A program made the translations under genes and the position numbers. From the NCBI GenBank assembly GCA_963676415.1, contig OY781097.1:4340001-4404000 (forward strand): DNA of 64,000 bases. Direction: 5' to 3'. Below the pieces are notes generated by a model. That model worked only from the letters and a program-made list of their open reading frames with translations. It was not told the origin of the DNA and searched no databases. Positions 59,401 to 64,000 of this stretch are shown in pieces. The stretch's first letter is position 1. Each line of letters begins with the position of its first letter. The DNA comes from G963662905 sp963676415. Its GTDB lineage: Bacteria > Bacteroidota > Bacteroidia > Bacteroidales > WRLA01.

Positions 59401-59721
59401 ACTCCATTCGAAAGCATTATTGACCTCAGGCTCGCTCAGGATTTCTATATAATGGCTGCCGGTAAAAAACACCTGCTCCAGGTAACTTTCGATATCTTCA
59501 ACTTCACAAACTTCCTCAACAAAGATTGGGGTGCTCGTCAATACGTAACTTATGGTGCTTATGGACTTGTTAATTATGAAGGCATGCACGAAGGTACACT
59601 TACACCTGAATTTACTTATGATGGCCCAACAAGCCGTGATGACATTTTCAATGTAAACGATTCAGGCATCAACAGCTCGCGCTGGCAAGCTCAAATCGGA
59701 GTACGCTATACTTTCAATTAG
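56455..59721 (+). CDS. TonB-dependent receptor, Oar-like, with carboxypeptidase-regulatory-like domain
   Basis: 1088 residues. Signal peptide MKKNLFNLLLIAVFMAFGQIAMAQ; a CarboxypepD_reg beta-sandwich at about 30-115 (INGRIFGTDNETLPGATVVAM, GTVTDANGYYYLPNM). The plug at about 120-265 has ERSLADYVRLTPQAS and GGFAGASINAVTRRGTNEFKGSAY, which is characteristic of the Oar/OmpA-related receptor group. The barrel ends in QAQIGVRYTFN with the terminal Phe-Asn. Oar-type receptors move large substrates or take part in secretion rather than classical siderophore uptake. No SusD partner follows. A terminator closes the gene. Confidence 0.92.
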   Translation: MKKNLFNLLLIAVFMAFGQIAMAQGTTTSGINGRIFGTDNETLPGATVVAMEDQTGSKYGTVTDANGYYYLPNMNVGGPYTVTITFVGYEPFVKEGIFLQLGQTLKIDANLSEKSQEIEGVEIVAVQNDVFDGNRTGAETFISTDEIQKMPTIERSLADYVRLTPQASVSSEGGISIAGMNNRYNAISIDGAINNDVFGLSSTGTNGGQTGATPISLDAIDQFQITLAPYDVKQGGFAGASINAVTRRGTNEFKGSAYAFYRNQDLAGKTPGKIEAEDRTKLAEFTAKTYGMRLGGPIIKNKLFFFVNAEFQRDETPQPFEFSNYRGNSTQADIDKFITKLNDYGYKPGGYLDNTSKLESDKILARLDWNISEHHKLMLRHSYTKSTSTSPSSSTNTSINFFNSGVYFPSTTNSTALELKSNWNKYSNNFIVGYTTVRDQRDPMGDKFPAIQIYDGDGTIYAGSEPYSTANQLDQDILTVTNNFSAYYGAHTLTFGVNYEHYKTYNLFMRKAFGEYRYSTMDDFLNNAPAYQYERGYSLVDDIVGDGSAAAADFASAQIGFYVQDEWQITDNFKLTAGIRFDIPQYLDEPNAHGHQNIWDGFNDTTMAKLHAYGYNTYGAQAGKMPKSQVLINPRLGFNWDVFEDKTTQIRGGVGMFTSRLPLVWPGGAYTNNGITVGGVYWRSSWGIPIEFRPGWDNQYTAQDFDKSDPIPSGQMDLFSEDFKNPQILRSSIAVDQKLPWGMVGTLEAIYTKNINNVLYYNLNQKPACGSYINEGTDYPDKRPYYPGESIEPAYTRIILGTNTGDGYSYNITAQLAKQFDNGFEGSLAYTFGRAKSINDGTSSQNSSQWRYMETVQGLNHLELSYSDFDMGSRIMAFVSYKAEYARNFATTIGLYYNGVSGQRYSYVYNDRGNLNGEGENAGNLIWIPNSIDEINLVPIKDDKGNITKTVDQQWADLNAFIESDDYLKENRGTYAARNSSRTPFESIIDLRLAQDFYIMAAGKKHLLQVTFDIFNFTNFLNKDWGARQYVTYGAYGLVNYEGMHEGTLTPEFTYDGPTSRDDIFNVNDSGINSSRWQAQIGVRYTFN

Positions 59722-59743
59722 TAAACATTCCTCACAATAATAC

Positions 59744-59771
59744 AAAGCCTCCCATTTCGGGGGGCTTTTTT
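59744..59771 (+). terminator. Rho-independent terminator after the TonB receptor
   Basis: AAAGCCTCCC and GGGGGGCTTT pair across a five-base loop, followed by a T-run. Confidence 0.88.
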
Positions 59772-59836
59772 GTTTGCACAGATTTAACGTATCCAATTAC
59801 CTAAATGATTAATTTTGCGCATCAATCAAGCTCATT

Positions 59837-61063
59837 ATGAAAACGAATATCTTTATTCCTGCAATCCTGCTCACTTTCCTCTTCCTGAGCGCATGCAATT
59901 GCCCACAAAAATCCGAAGACAAACCCTATGTCGTTATGCTTTCCATCGATGGCTTCCGCTGGGATTATCCCGATAGCGTTGCCACACCCAATCTCGACAA
60001 AATGGCAGAAACCGGCGTGAAAGCAAAATCACTTCGCCCCTCCTATCCTACCAAAACATTTCCCAACCACTACTCCATGGCCACCGGACTTTATCCCGAT
60101 CATCACGGCATTGTGATGAACAGTTTTTATGATCCGGAGCTGGACGATAATTATGCAGTGGGCAAGAGGGAATCCGTTGAAGACCCAAAATTTTATGCTG
60201 GCGAACCCATTTGGGTCACTGCTGAGAAACAGGGAACCAAATCGGCCAGCTACTTTTGGGTAGGCTCCGAAACACCCATTCAAGGGATACAGCCTTCCAT
60301 CTGGAAAAAATATGAACATAATTTCCCTTTTGAACAAAGGATTGACTCAGTGATTTCCTGGTTGCAACTACCGGAAAATCAGCGGCCACATCTCATCACA
60401 TGGTATATGCACGAACCTGATGGCGTGGGTCATAAATATGGCCCCGACGCAGCGGAAACACGCAAAATGAACCATTATCTCGATAGTCTCATTGGCGTTT
60501 TTAACCACAAAATCAGCCAACTGCCCTATGCTGATAAAATCAATGTAATTGTGACTTCCGATCATGGCATGGGTCGAATTTATCCCGATAGCGTGGTCTA
60601 TCTTGATGATGTAATTCCTGCAAAATGGGCAAAACGCTACGAAGGCGGCAATCCGGCTTTTAACATTTTGGCAGAAGAAGGATGTGTGGACAGCATCCTG
60701 ATGGTGCTCAACCAAACACCACACCTCAAAGCATGGAAAAGAGACGAAATCCCCGCACGCCTGCATTACGGGAGCAATGCCAGGGTACTCGATATTAATG
60801 TTGTAGCCGACAGTGCATGGAGCATCAATACCCACGACCGCAAAGTGTATTCAAGTTTTGGCACCCACGGTTACGACAACCAAAATACCGATATGCACGC
60901 GATTTTCTATGCCTATGGGCCGGAATTCAAAAAAAACCACTTGCAGCCCACTTTTAACAATGTAGATTTGTATATCCTCATTGCCCATATCCTCGGTCTG
61001 GAGCCGGCAGGCACGGATGGAAATTTTGAACATGTTAAAGGCATGCTCAGGGAATCACGCTAA
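59837..61063 (+). CDS. ENPP-type nucleotide pyrophosphatase/phosphodiesterase lipoprotein
   Basis: 408 residues. The lipobox LSAC (Cys20) marks it as a lipoprotein. The alkaline-phosphatase superfamily core has metal ligands in LSIDGFRWDY (Asp38), the catalytic Thr74 in YPTKTFPNHYSMATGLYPDHHGI, and HEPDGVGHKYGP, VTSDHGMG and SFGTHGYDNQN. These match eukaryotic-like ENPP enzymes, which split nucleotide pyrophosphates or phosphodiesters. In the periplasm or on the surface it would release nucleotides or phosphate. TAATTTTG (59810-59817) sits 20 bases before the start. Confidence 0.93.
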   Translation: MKTNIFIPAILLTFLFLSACNCPQKSEDKPYVVMLSIDGFRWDYPDSVATPNLDKMAETGVKAKSLRPSYPTKTFPNHYSMATGLYPDHHGIVMNSFYDPELDDNYAVGKRESVEDPKFYAGEPIWVTAEKQGTKSASYFWVGSETPIQGIQPSIWKKYEHNFPFEQRIDSVISWLQLPENQRPHLITWYMHEPDGVGHKYGPDAAETRKMNHYLDSLIGVFNHKISQLPYADKINVIVTSDHGMGRIYPDSVVYLDDVIPAKWAKRYEGGNPAFNILAEEGCVDSILMVLNQTPHLKAWKRDEIPARLHYGSNARVLDINVVADSAWSINTHDRKVYSSFGTHGYDNQNTDMHAIFYAYGPEFKKNHLQPTFNNVDLYILIAHILGLEPAGTDGNFEHVKGMLRESR

Positions 61064-61134
61064 TCTGCTTCTAAAGAATCTTCTTTCTCAAAGAAAAGCT
61101 GTAATTTTGCGGCCTCATAAAACGACCCATAACT

Positions 61135-62922
61135 ATGTCATTGGAGAAGACACTCAAAGTACACATAATGAGCGCCATAGAAGTGCTTTACGGGCAAAAA
61201 CCCGATGAAAAACTGATTAATTTTCAAAAGACACGCAAAGAAATTGCCGGCGATTTAACGCTGGTCACTTTCCCGCTTTTAAAAATATCCAAAAAAAATC
61301 CGCAGCAGACTGCCGAAGAAATTGGGGCTTACCTGCAAGATAAAATCGAAGATATCTCAGGCTTTAATATCATCAAAGGCTTTTTGAACCTGGAAATAAG
61401 CGATTCTTACTGGATTAATTTCATGAAGGATAATGCGCTGAAGCACAATTTTGCTTACAAAGCCAAAAAAATCCATTCACATCCGGTGCTCATCGAATAT
61501 TCTTCTCCCAATACAAATAAACCGCTCCATCTGGGGCATATCCGCAACAACCTTTTGGGTTATAGTGTTGCACGTATCCTGGAAGCAGCAGGCCATAATG
61601 TAGTCAAAACCAATCTCATAAACGACCGTGGTATCCATATCTGCAAAAGCATGCTGGCGTGGCTGCGCTGGGGCGAAGGAGAAACCCCTGAAAGTTCCGG
61701 CATGAAAGGCGATCACCTGATTGGGAAATATTATGTGCTTTTCGATAAGAAATACAAAGAAGAAATTGCTGGTTTGATGGCTACTGGAAAATCGGAAGAT
61801 GACGCCAAAAACGAAGCCCCACTGATTGTGGAAGCCCGTGCTATGCTGCGCAAATGGGAAGCCAAAGACCCGGAAGTAATCGCCCTTTGGGAAAAGCTCA
61901 ACAAGTGGACATACGACGGCTTTGACATTACCTACAAGCGGTTGGGTGTAAGTTTTGATATGGTCCAATACGAATCACAAACCTATCTTGGCGGAAAATC
62001 CCTGGTAGAAAAAGGGCTGGAAAAAGGCGTTCTTTTCCGCAAAGAGGACGGCAGTGTTTGGGCAGACCTTACCGATGAAGGCCTGGATGAAAAATTGCTG
62101 CTCCGCTCCGATGGCACATCTGTTTATATGACACAGGATTTGGGTACTGCAGCAGAACGTTATGAAAGCATGCAGCCCGAAAAGATGATTTATGTAGTAG
62201 GTAATGAGCAGAATTATCATTTCGATGTTTTGAAACGTGTTCTGAAAAAACTGGGCATGGACTGGGCCGACATCATTTATCACCTGAGCTACGGAATGGT
62301 AGAACTGCCGCACGGAAAAATGAAATCGCGCGAAGGCACAGTAGTGGATGCCGACGACCTGATGGACGAAATGTACGCAACCGCCCGCAAAACCGGGGAA
62401 GAGTTGGGAAAAATGAAAGATCACGAAAGCGAAGAAGCCCAAAAACTATATGAAATGGTGAGTATGGCTGCGCTTAAATATTTCATCCTGAAAGTAGATC
62501 CAAAGAAAAAAATGATGTTCATCCCAGAGGAATCTATTGATTTTAACGGGAATACAGGACCATTCATCCAATACACCTATGCGCGCATCCAATCGCTCAA
62601 GCGCAAATCAGGCATTGATCTGATGCACGCAGAGATCAATAGTCCGGACAGCCTTTTGTCCAAAGAGAAAGAAATCCTGAAGCAGGTTTATGAGCTTCCG
62701 GAAATCCTTGAAGCAGCAGCAATCAGTTTCAGTCCGGCTTTGATTGCCAATTACAGCTACGAACTGGCCAAAGGCTTCAACCAGTTTTATCAGGAAGTAC
62801 CGATTAATAAAGAAGAAGACGAAAATAAAAGGGCATTTCGCTTGCTCCTGGCACATTTTGCCGGAGACAGCCTGCGCTCAGCCATGAATTTGCTGGGGAT
62901 TGAAATGCCGGAGAAAATGTAA
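61135..62922 (+). CDS. argS: Arginyl-tRNA synthetase
   Basis: 595 residues of a class I synthetase. N-terminal Arg-tRNA-synt N domain (about 1-100), then the HIGH-type motif PLHLGHIRNN, the tail of the catalytic site with GKMKSREGTVVDADDLM in place of KMSKS, and a C-terminal DALR anticodon-binding domain ending in DSLRSAMNLLGIEMPEKM. All parts are intact and the length is typical. A -7-like TAATTTTG is at 61102-61109. Five bases separate it from the next gene. Confidence 0.97.
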   Translation: MSLEKTLKVHIMSAIEVLYGQKPDEKLINFQKTRKEIAGDLTLVTFPLLKISKKNPQQTAEEIGAYLQDKIEDISGFNIIKGFLNLEISDSYWINFMKDNALKHNFAYKAKKIHSHPVLIEYSSPNTNKPLHLGHIRNNLLGYSVARILEAAGHNVVKTNLINDRGIHICKSMLAWLRWGEGETPESSGMKGDHLIGKYYVLFDKKYKEEIAGLMATGKSEDDAKNEAPLIVEARAMLRKWEAKDPEVIALWEKLNKWTYDGFDITYKRLGVSFDMVQYESQTYLGGKSLVEKGLEKGVLFRKEDGSVWADLTDEGLDEKLLLRSDGTSVYMTQDLGTAAERYESMQPEKMIYVVGNEQNYHFDVLKRVLKKLGMDWADIIYHLSYGMVELPHGKMKSREGTVVDADDLMDEMYATARKTGEELGKMKDHESEEAQKLYEMVSMAALKYFILKVDPKKKMMFIPEESIDFNGNTGPFIQYTYARIQSLKRKSGIDLMHAEINSPDSLLSKEKEILKQVYELPEILEAAAISFSPALIANYSYELAKGFNQFYQEVPINKEEDENKRAFRLLLAHFAGDSLRSAMNLLGIEMPEKM

Positions 62923-62927
62923 ATTTC

Positions 62928-63497
62928 ATGGTTTTTATCTATACATTCAGACTGCTTTCCGACCAGGACGAAAAATTTTACCGGGATATTGAAATCAAAA
63001 GCAGCCATAGTTTTCTCGATTTGCACCGGATTATCCAAAAATGCCTGGGCATTGATGGTTGTGAACTGGCATCTATTTTCCTGACCAATCCCGAATGGGA
63101 GAAACAGAAGGAGTTTACCCTAATGGACATGATGCAGGATATGCCTGGCGCTGAAGAACTGGGGCAACTCCCGGTTTTTGTAATGGAAAAGGAAACACTT
63201 AAAGACCATATCGAAGACCCGCACCAGCGCTTGCTCTATGAATATGATTTCCTGAACCCGCAGACGTATTTTCTGGAACTCTCTGATGTAAAAAAAGGCG
63301 CACAACATGGAAAAAACTATCCAAGGATGGCCGGCAGCCAGGGCGATGTACCTCAGTTAAAAACCAGCAACTTCGATGGCCACAGCGAAACGGTTGATTT
63401 TCTGCGCGATCCGGATTCAGAAAGCGACATTGAAGACGTGGATAATTTCCTGAAGAATCATTTTAGTGATCTTTTTAATCCCGGCTCAGGCAAATAA
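62928..63497 (+). CDS. Plasmid pRiA4b ORF-3-like (IS1096 passenger TnpR-like) family protein
   Basis: 189 residues. The N-terminal part (MVFIYTFRLLSDQDEKFYRDIEIKSSHSFLDLHRIIQKCLGIDGCELASIFL) and the tail DHIEDPHQRLLYEYDFLNPQTYFLELSDVKKG match the PF07929-type fold. That family is found in plasmid and IS passenger genes and also in many Bacteroidota chromosomes. No mobile element surrounds it here, and it is wedged between argS and miaA, overlapping miaA by one base. A housekeeping link to tRNA biology is therefore more likely than mobility. The function is unknown. The C-terminal 50 residues are acidic and probably flexible. Confidence 0.82.
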   Translation: MVFIYTFRLLSDQDEKFYRDIEIKSSHSFLDLHRIIQKCLGIDGCELASIFLTNPEWEKQKEFTLMDMMQDMPGAEELGQLPVFVMEKETLKDHIEDPHQRLLYEYDFLNPQTYFLELSDVKKGAQHGKNYPRMAGSQGDVPQLKTSNFDGHSETVDFLRDPDSESDIEDVDNFLKNHFSDLFNPGSGK

Positions 63498-64000
63498 TGC
63501 AAAAAAAGAAGGGAAACCGGCTGATTGTGCTGAGCGGCCCTACTGCCGTTGGCAAAACCGATACAAGCATTGAACTGGCCCAATACCTGGATACTGTGAT
63601 CCTTTCTGCAGATTCGCGGCAGTTTTACAGCGGCATGAAAATCGGGACAGCCGCGCCAAGCCCGAAAGAACTTAAAGCAGCAAAACATTATTTTATCGGT
63701 CACTTGAAAATCGGGGATTATTATAATGTATCCCGATTTGAACAGGATGCCCTTGCTGTTTTGGAACAGGAATTCCAAAAGCATGATCAGGTGATCCTTA
63801 CAGGCGGATCGGGCTTATACATAGATGCTTTGTGCCGGGGTGTAGATGAATTTCCGGATCCCGATCCCGAATTGCGCGCAGATTTAAAAAAGCAATATCA
63901 GGAAAAGGGGATTGAATGGCTGCAAGAAGAAGTACAAAAAGCGGATCCTGAATATTTCGGGCAAGTCGATAAAAAAAACCCCAACCGCTTGTTACGTGCT
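63497..64000 (+). CDS. miaA: tRNA dimethylallyltransferase, 3' end outside the window
   Basis: 168 codons are present and the frame is open at base 64000. MiaA adds a dimethylallyl group to A37 of tRNAs reading U-starting codons. Visible motifs are the P-loop LSGPTAVGKTDTSIELA, SADSRQFYSGMKIGTAAPSPKELKAAKHYFIG and LTGGSGLYIDALCRGVDEFP, all diagnostic. The ATG shares a base with the preceding TAA (TAATG), showing translational coupling with the pRiA4b-like gene. Confidence 0.97.
   Translation, partial: MQKKKGNRLIVLSGPTAVGKTDTSIELAQYLDTVILSADSRQFYSGMKIGTAAPSPKELKAAKHYFIGHLKIGDYYNVSRFEQDALAVLEQEFQKHDQVILTGGSGLYIDALCRGVDEFPDPDPELRADLKKQYQEKGIEWLQEEVQKADPEYFGQVDKKNPNRLLRA

Noticed and set aside
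62928..63497. Insertion-sequence passenger gene marking a mobile element
   Set aside because: No transposase, terminal repeats or composition shift were seen, and the gene is translationally coupled to miaA.

Overview
The window comes from a member of the Bacteroidota, most likely the order Bacteroidales or Marinilabiliales. This is inferred from gene content: a DUF6089 protein next to uppS, bamA and two ompH genes, an Oar-type TonB receptor, a PEGA protein with FISUMP lipoproteins, and -7 promoter elements of the form TAnnTTTG. Base composition is moderate, with AT-rich spacers. No rRNA, tRNA, integrase, transposase or CRISPR array was seen. The window opens inside a hexapeptide-repeat transferase gene and closes inside miaA.

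Layout. 1-11.3 kb is mostly core genes on the + strand: a PrsW-like membrane protein (minus strand), a cupin overlapping rsgA, a CBS protein, a BamA-family barrel, nadK, then DUF6089, uppS, bamA and two ompH/skp genes for envelope assembly. 11.3-24.4 kb is mixed: dprA, a glycosyltransferase, a 1-kb noncoding region full of palindromes and dispersed repeats, a Pif1/HRDC helicase, an AAA/DUF4143 ATPase bracketed by two perfect hairpins, a dbpA-like/rlmF pair acting on 23S rRNA, a GH31 glycosidase and an orphan protein resembling class III nucleotide cyclases. 24.6-29.2 kb holds purL and deoD.

29.2-43.4 kb is the most unusual part. It is a minus-strand operon of about 14 kb made of a PEGA-domain protein followed by six tandem paralogous lipoproteins. 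Each begins with a signal peptide and a conserved start to the mature protein (C-[KQ]-R-E-W-[DE]-N-x-[WY]-D in five of six). Each then has 4 to 7 fibronectin-like modules of about 75-95 residues. Four of the six end in a cysteine-rich FISUMP domain. Module number differs from copy to copy, and short exact DNA repeats mark the copies.

44.3-64 kb returns to mostly housekeeping genes: an acidic small protein, a THEP1-like NTPase followed by a TetM/TetQ-like translation GTPase, ppk2, a large TPR-PAS hybrid histidine kinase, a C1 peptidase, a DUF493 protein with an ABC exporter pair, an Oar-like TonB receptor, an ENPP-type phosphodiesterase lipoprotein, argS, a pRiA4b ORF-3-like protein and the start of miaA.

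The candidates for undescribed biology are the tandem lipoprotein operon, the hairpin-flanked ATPase, the orphan cyclase-like protein and the palindromic element at 13.6-14.6 kb, which has a 65-nt relative at 48.5 kb. All function calls are by reading sequence motifs; no database search was run.
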